This document shows positions 1-6,899 of a stretch of DNA of 64,000 nt, piece by piece. The notes below the pieces were generated by a model. The model saw only the letters and a list, made by a program, of their open reading frames with translations, did no database searches and had not been told where the DNA came from. The DNA is taken from the NCBI GenBank assembly GCA_964352815.1, contig CAYGTO010000005.1, positions 62,001 to 126,000 on the forward strand, written 5' to 3'. The DNA comes from CAYGTO01 sp964352815 (lineage in GTDB: Bacteria > Pseudomonadota > Alphaproteobacteria > Rickettsiales > UBA3002). How positions within the stretch are numbered: position 1 is the first letter of the stretch; each line of letters opens with the position of its first letter. Both the position numbers and the translations under genes were made by a program.

Positions 1-1239
1 ATTATTGGCCGGAATTTCAAAGTGAAAATTAACGGCAATATTGGTAATTCGGCCGTGACCAGCTCGATCGCGGAAGAGGTGGAGAAAATGGTCTGGGCGA
101 CGCGCTGGGGCGCGGATACCATTATGGATCTTTCGACAGGTAAGAACATTCATGCCACCCGCGAATGGATTTTGCGTAACTCGCCGGTGCCGGTGGGAAC
201 CGTGCCGATTTATCAGGCGCTCGAGAAAGTGGGTGGCGTGGCGGAAGATCTCACTTGGGATGTTTTCCGTGACACGCTGATTGAGCAGGCAGAGCAGGGG
301 GTGGATTACTTCACCATTCACGCTGGCGTGCTGCTGCCCTACATTCCACTGACCGAAAAACGCGTGACGGGGATTGTCTCGCGTGGCGGGTCGATCCATG
401 CGAAATGGTCGATGGCGCACCATAAGGAAAACTTTGCGTATGAGCATTTCGAAGAGATTTGCGAGATTTGCCGTGCTTATGATGTGAGCTTCAGCCTCGG
501 CGATGGTTTGCGCCCGGGCGCGACGGCGGATGCGAATGATGCCGCGCAATTTGCCGAGCTGAAAACGCTGGGCGAGCTCACGAAAAAAGCGTGGGACCGC
601 GATTGTCAGGTGATGGTCGAGGGGCCGGGCCATGTGCCGATGCATCTGATTCATGAGAATATGACCAAGCAGCTAGAGGCATGCCATGAGGCGCCATTCT
701 ACACGCTTGGGCCGCTGACGACCGACATCGCGCCGGGCTATGACCATATCACCAGCGGCATTGGCGCGGCGATGATTGGCTGGTTTGGCTGCGCGATGCT
801 GTGCTATGTGACGCCGAAGGAGCATCTCGGCCTGCCGAATCGCGATGATGTAAAAGAGGGGGTGATTACCTATAAGCTGGCGGCGCATGCGGCGGATCTC
901 GCCAAGGGCCACCCGGCGGCGCGTCTGCGCGATGATGCGCTCTCCCGCGCGCGCTTCGAATTCCGCTGGATGGATCAGTTCAATCTGGGCCTTGACCCAG
1001 AGCGGGCCATGGAATTCCATGATGAGACGCTCCCCGCCGACGGCGCGAAACACGCCCATTTCTGCTCGATGTGCGGCCCGAAATTCTGCTCGATGAAGAT
1101 CAGCCAGGAAGTGCGCGAATTCGCGAAAATCGAGAACGCTACCATCGGCCACAATAGCGAAGGCGCTGAAGAGGGCATGCAGGAGATGGCCGAAAAATTT
1201 CGCGAAAAAGGTAGTGAGATTTACCAGAAGGTGGGGTGA
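1..1239 (+). CDS. thiC: Phosphomethylpyrimidine synthase ThiC (5' end outside window)
   Basis: ThiC is the radical-SAM enzyme that converts aminoimidazole ribotide to hydroxymethylpyrimidine phosphate in thiamine synthesis, in the cytoplasm. The reading frame is open from base 1 and the first residues (IIGRNFKVKINGNIGNSA) match the interior of ThiC, so roughly the N-terminal third lies outside the window; the GTG at 22 is not the true start. Visible family signatures are the WATRWGADTIMDLSTG block, the VEGPGHVPMH block and the C-terminal cluster motif CSMCGPKFC (bases about 1066-1092), whose three cysteines bind the 4Fe-4S cluster. The C-terminus is complete. No other thiamine gene is visible downstream, and any thi riboswitch would lie upstream of the window. 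Identification is very secure. Confidence 0.97.
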   Translation: MIGRNFKVKINGNIGNSAVTSSIAEEVEKMVWATRWGADTIMDLSTGKNIHATREWILRNSPVPVGTVPIYQALEKVGGVAEDLTWDVFRDTLIEQAEQGVDYFTIHAGVLLPYIPLTEKRVTGIVSRGGSIHAKWSMAHHKENFAYEHFEEICEICRAYDVSFSLGDGLRPGATADANDAAQFAELKTLGELTKKAWDRDCQVMVEGPGHVPMHLIHENMTKQLEACHEAPFYTLGPLTTDIAPGYDHITSGIGAAMIGWFGCAMLCYVTPKEHLGLPNRDDVKEGVITYKLAAHAADLAKGHPAARLRDDALSRARFEFRWMDQFNLGLDPERAMEFHDETLPADGAKHAHFCSMCGPKFCSMKISQEVREFAKIENATIGHNSEGAEEGMQEMAEKFREKGSEIYQKVG

Positions 1240-1288
1240 TGAAAGTCGCTAGTTATTAGTCTCTAGTTGTTAGCGACTAACAGCGAGC

Positions 1289-1374
1289 GTCATTCTGAGT
1301 GAAGCGCAGCGCAACGCAACGAAGAATCTCCTTGCGTTTGACGCGATAGATCCTTCGCATTCGCTCAGGATGAC
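1289..1374. repeat. GTCAT...ATGAC palindromic element, GTCATTCTGAG type
   Basis: The left terminus GTCATTCTGAG (1289-1299) is the inverted complement of CTCAGGATGAC (1364-1374) with one G:T-type mismatch. An inner pair (GAAGAATCTC against GATAGATCCTTC) extends the palindrome. The same type occurs at 5010-5093 and 14739-14817. It encodes nothing recognisable. Confidence 0.8.
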
Positions 1375-1541
1375 GACGTCTCCCGTTCTGCGAGAAGCGA
1401 AGCGACGAAGCAGTCCATTAACATTGTGCATTACGCTTTGGATCGCGCTTGCCCGCTATAGCCTTGGCAAAGGCTGGTCGCCGGCACGATGTGCCTTCTC
1501 GCGAAACGGCATAATCTCGTCATCTCGAACACGGCGCAGCG
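1349..1541 (+). repeat. Left copy of diverged ~195 bp direct repeat
   Basis: This segment aligns by eye with 3090-3289 in the same orientation: both run from GATCCTTCGCA, through CTCAGGATGACGA and TCGTTCTGCGAG-like sequence, through the shared block GATCGCGCTTGCCCGC (1441-1456), GCCTTGGC-AAGGCTGGTCG and CTCGCGAAA, to a GTCAT-TCGAAC terminus and GCGCAGCG. The copies differ by many substitutions and small indels, so duplication is old. Together they bracket the RTX gene. Confidence 0.7.
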
Positions 1542-1602
1542 TGAGCGAAGCAGTGGAGAGATCTTAGATTTCTCCATTCGCGGGGCTCCTGTTCGAAATG
1601 AC
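1519..1602. repeat. GTCAT...ATGAC palindromic element, GTCATTTCGAAC type
   Basis: Terminal inverted repeats are GTCATCTCGAAC (1519-1530) and GTTCGAAATGAC (1591-1602), differing at one position. The interior has GGAGAGATC / GATTTCTCC pairing. The start of a second element of this type is seen at 3266. Confidence 0.75.
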
Positions 1603-1893
1603 GGCGCGAAGCCAGCAGGCGTAGCCCTTCAGTGCGCGGAAGCGCTTAGGCTTATCGTGAGCGCAGAAGCGCGAACGGGAGCGATCAAAAAAACTCTAAC
1701 CCCCTGATTTTTCATTTTTTGTCATCAAATTGTCACATTGTTTGAGGCGATTCTCAGATATACTGAAAGCTGGCTGCTTTTTTCATCATGACCGTTCGGA
1801 TACCCGCGTGGACCGAACCGATGGAGAAAGCTCCGATTCCTACCCGCAAGCGTGGTGCTTGTGTGGGGGATACAACTGTAGGAGACTACTGAG

Positions 1894-2955
1894 ATGAGTA
1901 ACACCATCATCGGTTCCGACGGAGGGGAAACCCTCAACGGAACCAACGGCGACGACGTCATCTTCGGCAACGGGGGCAATGATGTCCTCCGCGGCAACGA
2001 AGGTGATGACACCCTCTGGGGTGGGCTTGGCGTCGACACCCTCTTCGGAGGTGCCGGTGCCGACATTCTTGACGGTGGCTTCCAGACGGGAAGCACCGTT
2101 CACGTCAACGAGTTCGACGTGGACGGCGACCTCCTGTGCGGGGTCGACCGGACGATCATCTATGTGATCAACGGTGTCGCCCACATGGCCGAGTTCGGTT
2201 TCGAAGACGCCAACGGCAATGGTGTTTGGCTTCTCGACGACGGTGACGGTGTCACCGACTTCGAGGCCCGCCTCGTGCGGGAAACGCCCGATCACGAGCT
2301 GTTCGGCGTTTTCGCCGTCGAGCAGCCGGTCGACCCCGACCCGGTGGAAACGCCGGGCACGGGCGGCGACCCGGACTTTATCGATATCGACATCATCGGC
2401 GACGGTGATAACGACATCGATATCGACATCGACGGACCGGTGATCGACATCGACATCGACGGCCCCGTGGACGGGGACGTTGACATCGACATCGACATCG
2501 ACAATGGCGATGGGCACGATACGCCCTCTGGTGACGACGAGATCGATTCGCTGGAATCGGCCTGGGTCGAGCTCCTCTACGAGGCGGGTCTGAACCGTCC
2601 TGCGCAGGGCGCCGGCAAGGCGTTCTGGCTCGATGTCTTCGAAAGCTTCGAGGACGCCGAGGAAGGGTCCAACTTCCTCGCCTACCACTTCCTGTACTCT
2701 CTGGAGTTTCAGGAGAATGTGGGAGACGTGGAGACGATGGACTCGTTCCACTTCGTCGGTGCGCTCTACGAGAACGTCCTCGACCGCGAGGCCAAGGCCG
2801 GTGGCCTGGACTTCTGGGCCGGGGTCGATGAGCGTGGCGATTCGAGCGTAGAGACGCGGGTCGAGATCCTGGAGGCCTTCGCGGGAAGCCAGGAGAACAT
2901 CGCTCAAGCCGACTTGGCTGGGGAGTATACCTCAGGCGACTTCATCTGGATCTGA
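1894..2955 (+). CDS. RTX repeat protein with Asp-Ile-rich linker and DUF4214 domain
   Basis: This is a probable calcium-binding secreted or surface protein of 353 residues. Residues about 9-62 are glycine-aspartate nonapeptides of the RTX/hemolysin type (GGNDVLRGN, GDDTLWGGL, GADILDGG). Residues about 165-210 form a run of Asp-Ile pairs broken by Gly and Pro. Residues about 225-345 resemble two DUF4214 units (LLYEAGLNRPAQGAGKAFW and LYENVLDREAKAGGLDFW), a domain found in bacterial surface and S-layer-like proteins. There is no N-terminal signal peptide, as expected for type I secretion, and the end SGDFIWI could be part of a C-terminal secretion signal. TAGGAG upstream supports the ATG. Codons almost all end in G or C, far above the neighbouring genes, suggesting transfer. 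No ABC exporter is adjacent. Domain calls are firm; the biological role is unknown. Confidence 0.85.
   Translation: MSNTIIGSDGGETLNGTNGDDVIFGNGGNDVLRGNEGDDTLWGGLGVDTLFGGAGADILDGGFQTGSTVHVNEFDVDGDLLCGVDRTIIYVINGVAHMAEFGFEDANGNGVWLLDDGDGVTDFEARLVRETPDHELFGVFAVEQPVDPDPVETPGTGGDPDFIDIDIIGDGDNDIDIDIDGPVIDIDIDGPVDGDVDIDIDIDNGDGHDTPSGDDEIDSLESAWVELLYEAGLNRPAQGAGKAFWLDVFESFEDAEEGSNFLAYHFLYSLEFQENVGDVETMDSFHFVGALYENVLDREAKAGGLDFWAGVDERGDSSVETRVEILEAFAGSQENIAQADLAGEYTSGDFIWI
2381..2512 (+). repeat. Degenerate GACATC hexanucleotide tandem array inside RTX gene
   Basis: Blocks of GACATC/GATATC repeat in tandem, separated by GGACCGGTG- and GGCCCCGTGG-like interruptions, and are read as Asp-Ile pairs. The array stays in frame because its unit is six bases. 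It connects the RTX repeats to the DUF4214 region and could expand or contract by slippage. Confidence 0.8.
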
Positions 2956-3002
2956 GAAGCGGAACACCGCGACAGGCTAGAGACGTCGAGCCACTGAAGC
3001 AT

Positions 3003-3020
3003 CCCCTCCTTCGGGAGGGG
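3003..3020 (+). terminator. UUCG-capped hairpin downstream of RTX gene
   Basis: CCCCTCC (3003-3009), loop TTCG and GGAGGGG (3014-3020) form a perfect 7-bp GC-rich stem with the very stable UUCG tetraloop, 48 bases after the RTX stop. No U-tract follows immediately, so it is either a non-canonical terminator or an mRNA 3' stabilising hairpin. Confidence 0.5.
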
Positions 3021-3089
3021 GCGCTTCAAACACTCAAGGGGGTGAGGGCCGCAAGGTTCTCCCCCCTCTTTCTTTTGTGTGGCACTATG

Positions 3090-3289
3090 GATCCTTCGCA
3101 TGCGCTCAGGATGACGATATCTTTCGTTCTGCGAGCGGACACGCAGTGTCAAGCGACGCAGTCCAGCAGAATCTAGCAACACGCTCTGGATCGCGCTTGC
3201 CCGCCGTAGCCTTGGCGAAGGCTGGTCGTCGATGCGTGGCATCTCCTCGCGAAATGTCTAGCATCGTCATTTCGAACGACCGCGCAGCG
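3090..3289 (+). repeat. Right copy of diverged ~195 bp direct repeat
   Basis: This is the counterpart of 1349-1541 in the same orientation. The best-conserved block is GGATCGCGCTTGCCCGC (3188-3204), followed by GCCTTGGCGAAGGCTGGTCG and CTCGCGAAA. Its right end overlaps the palindromic element beginning at 3266. Confidence 0.7.
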
Positions 3290-3372
3290 GGAGGAGAGCC
3301 GAAGCGAAGCTAAATCTCATGATATTGCCCGAGATCCTCACATCGTTCGTTTCACTCGCTCCTCAGGATGAC
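3266..3372. repeat. GTCAT...ATGAC element, chimeric ends
   Basis: It starts with GTCATTTCGAAC (3266-3277) like the element at 1519 but ends with CTCAGGATGAC (3362-3372) like the one at 1289. The ends share only the GTCAT/ATGAC core, which suggests recombination between two element types. Confidence 0.55.
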
Positions 3373-3471
3373 GAGATGTGAATGGATCGCTTCGTTGCTC
3401 ATGACATTCGCGCCTCGCGAAATGGCACTTTATGCATTGACTCTAGGCCGCAAACCGTCAAGATTCCTCAC

Positions 3472-4458
3472 ATGCAGATTACTCCCTTCACCCCGCACCC
3501 TTATGAAACCATCTCCCATCACGTATTCCCCAAGCCCATTGGCGAAGAGGTCTATGCGCAGTGGAACACAAAGCTCGCGCGGGAAGAAGCGCTAGTGACG
3601 GAGCGCATTGCCTATGAGGTGGGCGGTGTGCCCGTCTCGGGGGTGCGTGTGATGCCGGCTCTTGAACCGTCATTGCGAGGGAGCGCCAGCGACCGCGGCA
3701 ATCTCCCTCAAGATGACGCCACGCCTCACGAGATTGCCACGCATCCTTCGGATGCTCGCAATGACGATGCTTCCTACCCCCTCATTATCTTCAACCGCGG
3801 TGGCAGTGGCAGCTATGGTATGATCACCACGCTGCAGATCGTCTATCTGCTACATCCGATGGCGAAATTCTGGGGCGGCGCGATTGTGCTGGGCAGTAAT
3901 TATCGCGGGAATGACACCGAGGCGGCGCTGGATGAGCGGCTCGATGAATTTGGCGGCGCGGATGTGGCCGATGTGCTCGCGCTGATCGAGGAAGGCAAGA
4001 AAATGCCGCAGTGGGATGGGAAGAATATTTTTATGGCTGGCTGGTCGCGCGGCGGCATGATGGCGGCACTGGCGATGAAGCAGGGCGCCGAGCTTACGGC
4101 AGCGGCGGCGATTGGCGGGGCGTTTGATTTAAAGGATATGCTCGAAAAGCGCCCAGGCATGCGCGACACCTATGAGCGGCGGATTGGGATTACGAGCCAA
4201 GAAAAGCTGGAGCAGGATATGCGCGAGCGTTCCGCCATTCACTGGCCCGAGGCGATCAGCGCGCCGTTCCAGCTTCAGCATGGTGATGCGGATGAACAGG
4301 TGAGCGTGGAAGGCGCAAAGCTGCTTGCGGAGAAGTTAGAGGCGATTGGTGCGCCGCATGAGCTGATTCTGCATGCGGGCGGTGATCATTTCTTGAACCG
4401 TAAGCGTGAAGAGGTGCTTGCGCATATTGAGCGGTGGTTTAGAAACTATAAAACGTGA
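3472..4458 (+). CDS. Alpha/beta hydrolase, prolyl oligopeptidase-like, with in-frame palindromic element
   Basis: A serine hydrolase of the dienelactone-hydrolase/S9 peptidase-like fold, cytoplasmic, substrate unknown (328 residues from this start). Visible are the oxyanion region FNRGGSGSYG, the nucleophile elbow GWSRGG (Ser about 192), an acid residue in HGDADEQVS and the catalytic His in GGDHFLN. I chose the ATG at 3472 because the longer frame from 3382 is made of repeat sequence and has no family likeness. Residues about 66-98 (SLRGSASD...ARNDD) are encoded by a 97-base palindromic element (3669-3765), read through in frame between the N-terminal strand and the FNRGG strand. That segment is low-complexity and probably a surface loop. 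The hydrolase fold is secure; the specific reaction is not known. Confidence 0.85.
   Translation: MQITPFTPHPYETISHHVFPKPIGEEVYAQWNTKLAREEALVTERIAYEVGGVPVSGVRVMPALEPSLRGSASDRGNLPQDDATPHEIATHPSDARNDDASYPLIIFNRGGSGSYGMITTLQIVYLLHPMAKFWGGAIVLGSNYRGNDTEAALDERLDEFGGADVADVLALIEEGKKMPQWDGKNIFMAGWSRGGMMAALAMKQGAELTAAAAIGGAFDLKDMLEKRPGMRDTYERRIGITSQEKLEQDMRERSAIHWPEAISAPFQLQHGDADEQVSVEGAKLLAEKLEAIGAPHELILHAGGDHFLNRKREEVLAHIERWFRNYKT
3669..3765. repeat. GTCAT...ATGAC palindromic element inside a coding sequence
   Basis: Perfect terminal inverted repeats GTCATTGCGAG (3669-3679) and CTCGCAATGAC (3755-3765), with an inner pair GGCAATCTC / GAGATTGCC. The element lies wholly within the hydrolase gene without stop or frameshift, comparable in style to Rickettsia palindromic elements inserted into proteins. 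Confidence 0.85.
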
Positions 4459-4459
4459 T

Positions 4460-4562
4460 GTCATCCCCGCGACCCGAAGGGCGGCGCAAGCCAACGCGGG
4501 GATCCAATTAAACAAACTGCGTTCTCTGGGATTCATTAGATTCCCGCTTTCGCGGGAATGAC
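4460..4562. repeat. GTCAT...ATGAC element, dRS3-like GTCATTCCCGCG type
   Basis: Starts GTCATCCCCGCG (4460) and ends CGCGGGAATGAC (4551-4562). It contains ATTCCCGCTTTCGCGGGAAT, the same form as the neisserial dRS3 sequence. It fills the gap between the hydrolase and ycgN-like genes; similar units lie at 11879 and 12770. Confidence 0.8.
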
Positions 4563-4570
4563 AATATTAT

Positions 4571-5002
4571 ATGAGTAAACAGCCTACCTTCCTCAATAAA
4601 CCAATGAAGCATATGACGCCCCAAGAATGGGAGTCGCTATGCGATGGTTGCGGGCTATGCTGTCAGATTCAGGTCGAATGCGGTGATTCGGGGGAGCGGG
4701 CGCTGACGAATGCGGCCTGCCGCTATCTGGATTTATGCACGCACCGCTGCAGCGATTATGAGAACCGTCAAAAGAATGTGCCCGATTGCGTCAAGGTGAC
4801 GCCGCAGAATATTGCTGAGCTGGATTGGCTCCCTGGCACTTGCGCGTATCGGTTGGTCTATCAAGGCTTTGACCTGCCCGAATGGCATTATTTGATCTGC
4901 GGCGACCGGCAAGAAGTGCACCGCTCGGGCCCGTCGATGAAAGGCGAGCTGATCTCGGAAGATGACACCGACTTTGAAGGGGATGAGGGGCGGAATGTCT
5001 AA
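4571..5002 (+). CDS. YcgN/UPF0260 family cysteine-cluster protein
   Basis: A 143-residue cytoplasmic protein of the YcgN (UPF0260) family, whose biochemical role is not established; conserved cysteines suggest metal or Fe-S binding. Family markers are EWESLCDGCGLCCQIQ near residues 17-32, CRYLDLCTHRC(S)DY, VPDCVKVTP, LDWLPGTCAYR and EWHYLICGD. The length is typical. The ATG lies eight bases after a palindromic element and has no obvious Shine-Dalgarno sequence; an internal ATG at residue 12 or 15 is an alternative, but the first residues fit the family's short N-terminal leader. Confidence 0.92.
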   Translation: MSKQPTFLNKPMKHMTPQEWESLCDGCGLCCQIQVECGDSGERALTNAACRYLDLCTHRCSDYENRQKNVPDCVKVTPQNIAELDWLPGTCAYRLVYQGFDLPEWHYLICGDRQEVHRSGPSMKGELISEDDTDFEGDEGRNV

Positions 5003-5009
5003 TACACTC

Positions 5010-5093
5010 GTCATTCTGTGGCGAGCATAGCGAGAGCACAGAATCTGATGGAAAGATCCTGTGCAGCCTGCTATCGCAGTCTCACAGGATGAC
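5010..5093. repeat. GTCAT...ATGAC palindromic element, GTCATTCTGTG variant
   Basis: Termini GTCATTCTGTG (5010-5020) and CACAGGATGAC (5083-5093) are complementary, with a T-to-G difference in the same place as in the 1289 element but a compensated CTGTG/CACAG pair replacing CTGAG/CTCAG. It separates ycgN and yffB-like genes. Confidence 0.8.
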
Positions 5094-5109
5094 AATGAAA
5101 GGAAGTGAT

Positions 5110-5463
5110 ATGAAACTGCACGGAATCAAGAATTGTAACACGGTGAAAAAAGCGCTCGACTGGTGCGATACGCAGGGGCTGGCTTATGAATTCCATGACT
5201 ACAAGAAGCAATCGCCCGATGAGGCGGTGCTTAAAAGCGCGATGGAGAAATGGGGCTGGGAAAAAGTGATCAACCGCGCCGGGATGACGTGGCGGAAGCT
5301 GAGTGATGATGAGAAAAATGCGGTGAATGATGATGCGTCTGCGATGGCGCTGGCGATGGAGAAACCGTCGGTGATTAAGCGGCCGATTGTGACGGATGAC
5401 AATGGCGCGCCGATGGTGATGGGCTTCAAAGACGCGGAGTATGAAGCGGTGCTTTCCTCTTAA
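5110..5463 (+). CDS. ArsC/Spx-family protein, YffB type
   Basis: A 117-residue thioredoxin-fold protein of the ArsC/Spx superfamily, closest to YffB, which has been linked to glutathione-dependent thiol chemistry; true arsenate reduction is not implied. The YffB pattern is LHGIKNCNTVKKALDWC at the N-terminus with a single Cys at residue 8, then YEFHDYKK, then WRKLSDDEKNAV, and the final IKRPIVTD. Start at 5110 is chosen because AAAGGAAG lies just upstream and the preceding codons come from the palindromic element. In many proteobacteria yffB-like genes neighbour dapE, which is also present about 10 kb away here. Confidence 0.9.
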   Translation: MKLHGIKNCNTVKKALDWCDTQGLAYEFHDYKKQSPDEAVLKSAMEKWGWEKVINRAGMTWRKLSDDEKNAVNDDASAMALAMEKPSVIKRPIVTDDNGAPMVMGFKDAEYEAVLSS

Positions 5464-5465
5464 CT

Positions 5466-5619
5466 GTCATCCTCGGGGCTTTTGTTAGTAGACAAAAGAG
5501 CCCGGGGATCCAGAATCAAAAGGTCAGGAGACCTTTTGATATTCACTGATGTCTACTGACATCAATGAACTAGATTGCCTGGATGCGCTCGCTTGCTACT
5601 TGCTTACCGTGGCAATGAC
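5466..5619. repeat. Long GTCAT...ATGAC element with internal hairpins (type C)
   Basis: Starts GTCATCCTCGGGG, ends CCGTGGCAATGAC. Inside are two perfect or near-perfect hairpins: 5515-5540 (11-bp stem, loop AGGA) and 5542-5569 (12-bp stem with one mismatch, loop TACT). It is in inverted orientation to the copies at 6728-6882 and 15831-15984, so the nadA gene lies between oppositely oriented copies. Confidence 0.85.
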
Positions 5620-5711
5620 ACTAATCTTACATTCCCGTCATCAAATATTAATTGCGGAAACTTTTTTTCGCGTCATAATGTCAAATATAGTTAATATTCT
5701 GGCAAAGGTTA

Positions 5712-6716
5712 ATGACTGAGATTACGCCACAGTCGAACGATCGTTCAGCTATCACGCCTGCAATTCCACGTGATTTGGAAGGTGAGATTGATCGCCTGCG
5801 CACGGAAATGAACGCAGTCATTTTGGCTCATTACTATCAAGAGGACGAGATTCAGGACATTGCCGACTTTGTGGGTGATTCGCTCGATCTCTCGCGTAAG
5901 GCGGCGGCGACGGATGCGGATGTGATCGTGTTTTGCGGTGTTAAATTCATGGCGGAAACCGCAAAAATTTTGAGCCCAGAGAAAACGGTGCTACTTCCGG
6001 ATTTGAAGGCAGGGTGTTCGCTTGAAGATTCCTGCCAACCAGAGAAATTCAAAGCGTTTCGTGAGGCACACCCGGACCATCTCTCGCTGACCTACATCAA
6101 TTGCTCGGCCGAGGTGAAAGCGCTATCGGATATTATTGTGACTTCGACGAATGCGGAACATATCATCAACCAAATTCCCGAAGACCAGCCAATTTTGTGG
6201 GCACCGGATAAATTTCTCGGCGGCTATTTGGCGAAGAAAACGGGCCGTGAGATGCTCTTGTGGGACGGGACATGTATTGTGCATGAGCGTTTTTCTGAAC
6301 AGGAATTAGTGAAACTTAAAACCCGCCATGCAGGCGCGCATGTAATTGCGCATCCGGAGTGCCCCGAAGCATTGCTGAATCATGCGAACCATATTGGTTC
6401 GACCTCCTCCTTGCTGAAATTCACAGAAGAACGCCCGGGTGAAGAATTCATCGTGCTGACCGAGCCAGGGATTCTGCATCAGATGGAGCTGCGCTCGAAA
6501 GGCAGCACTTTTTATGATGTGCCCGGCGCGATGGATTCGGGCTGTGTGTCGTGTAATCATTGCCCTTATATGAAAATGAATACGATGGAAAAGCTCTATC
6601 TCTGTATGGATCAGCGCGCGCCAGAGCTCACGCTTTCTCCCGAGCTTATCACAGCGGCACATAAGCCACTTGCGAAGATGTTAGAGATGTCGCAAGATAT
6701 CCCGATAAAGAAATAA
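5712..6716 (+). CDS. nadA: Quinolinate synthase A
   Basis: NadA condenses iminoaspartate with dihydroxyacetone phosphate to give quinolinate, the precursor of NAD, using a 4Fe-4S cluster in the cytoplasm. The 334-residue protein has the family blocks VILAHYYQEDEIQDIADFVGDSL, VFCGVKFMAETAK, LPDLKAGCSL (cluster Cys), YINCSAEVKALSD, VIAHPECPE and SGCVSCNHCPYMKMN near the C-terminus. AAAGG precedes the ATG by about six bases. The gene is boxed in by two inverted type C palindromic elements. nadC follows after one unknown gene; no nadB (L-aspartate oxidase) is in the window, so iminoaspartate must come from a gene elsewhere. Confidence 0.97.
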   Translation: MTEITPQSNDRSAITPAIPRDLEGEIDRLRTEMNAVILAHYYQEDEIQDIADFVGDSLDLSRKAAATDADVIVFCGVKFMAETAKILSPEKTVLLPDLKAGCSLEDSCQPEKFKAFREAHPDHLSLTYINCSAEVKALSDIIVTSTNAEHIINQIPEDQPILWAPDKFLGGYLAKKTGREMLLWDGTCIVHERFSEQELVKLKTRHAGAHVIAHPECPEALLNHANHIGSTSSLLKFTEERPGEEFIVLTEPGILHQMELRSKGSTFYDVPGAMDSGCVSCNHCPYMKMNTMEKLYLCMDQRAPELTLSPELITAAHKPLAKMLEMSQDIPIKK

Positions 6717-6727
6717 CACATTATTTT

Positions 6728-6882
6728 GTCATTGCCACGGTAAGCGAGCAGATAGCGAGCGCATCCAGGCAATCCATTCCATTGATGTCAGGAGACATCA
6801 ATGGAAATAAAAATGTCTTCTGACATTTTTATTCTGGATCCCCGGGATCTTTTGTCTTGCTGACAAAAGCCCCGAGGATGAC
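6728..6882. repeat. Long GTCAT...ATGAC element with internal hairpins (type C)
   Basis: Starts GTCATTGCCACGG, ends CCCGAGGATGAC. Internal perfect hairpins are 6777-6806 (13-bp stem, loop AGGA) and 6807-6832 (11-bp stem, loop TTCT). Stems differ in sequence from those of the 5466 and 15831 copies but keep complementarity. Orientation is the same as the 15831 copy. Confidence 0.85.
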
Positions 6883-6899
6883 AGATTACGGAGGCATAT

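Larger units (their letters stand above)
1240..1893. other. Gene-free spacer rich in palindromic and direct repeats
   Basis: I see no convincing gene in these 654 bases. They hold two GTCAT...ATGAC palindromes (1289-1374 and 1519-1602) and the left copy of a diverged direct repeat (1349-1541). From about 1690 the sequence becomes A/T-rich, with a TATACT hexamer at 1759-1764 that could be a -10 box for the RTX gene; a TTGTTT at 1738-1743 lies only 15 bases upstream, so the promoter is weakly supported. Short open frames here show no family likeness and are built from repeat sequence. Confidence 0.6.
2956..3471. other. Gene-free spacer with hairpin and repeats
   Basis: No gene is supported in this 516-base stretch. 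It contains a UUCG-capped hairpin just after the RTX gene, a C/T-rich tract at 3059-3076, the right copy of the direct repeat (3090-3289) and an overlapping palindromic element (3266-3372). Open frames here are made of repeat sequence. Confidence 0.6.

Noticed and set aside
673..1152. Antisense open frame inside thiC
   Set aside because: It overlaps the firmly identified thiC coding region, and the translation resembles no protein family.
1840..2907. Long open frame antisense to the RTX gene
   Set aside because: It arises because the RTX gene has high GC at third positions and a GAC/ATC repeat; the antisense translation is a valine-aspartate low-complexity product with no family likeness and no ribosome site.
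3382..3471. Extra 30 codons at the hydrolase start
   Set aside because: They read through the GTCAT...ATGAC repeat border and have no family likeness, so I moved the start to 3472.
5515..6832. Repeated hairpins as a CRISPR array
   Set aside because: The copies are dispersed, not regularly spaced, differ in stem sequence, and no cas gene is present.
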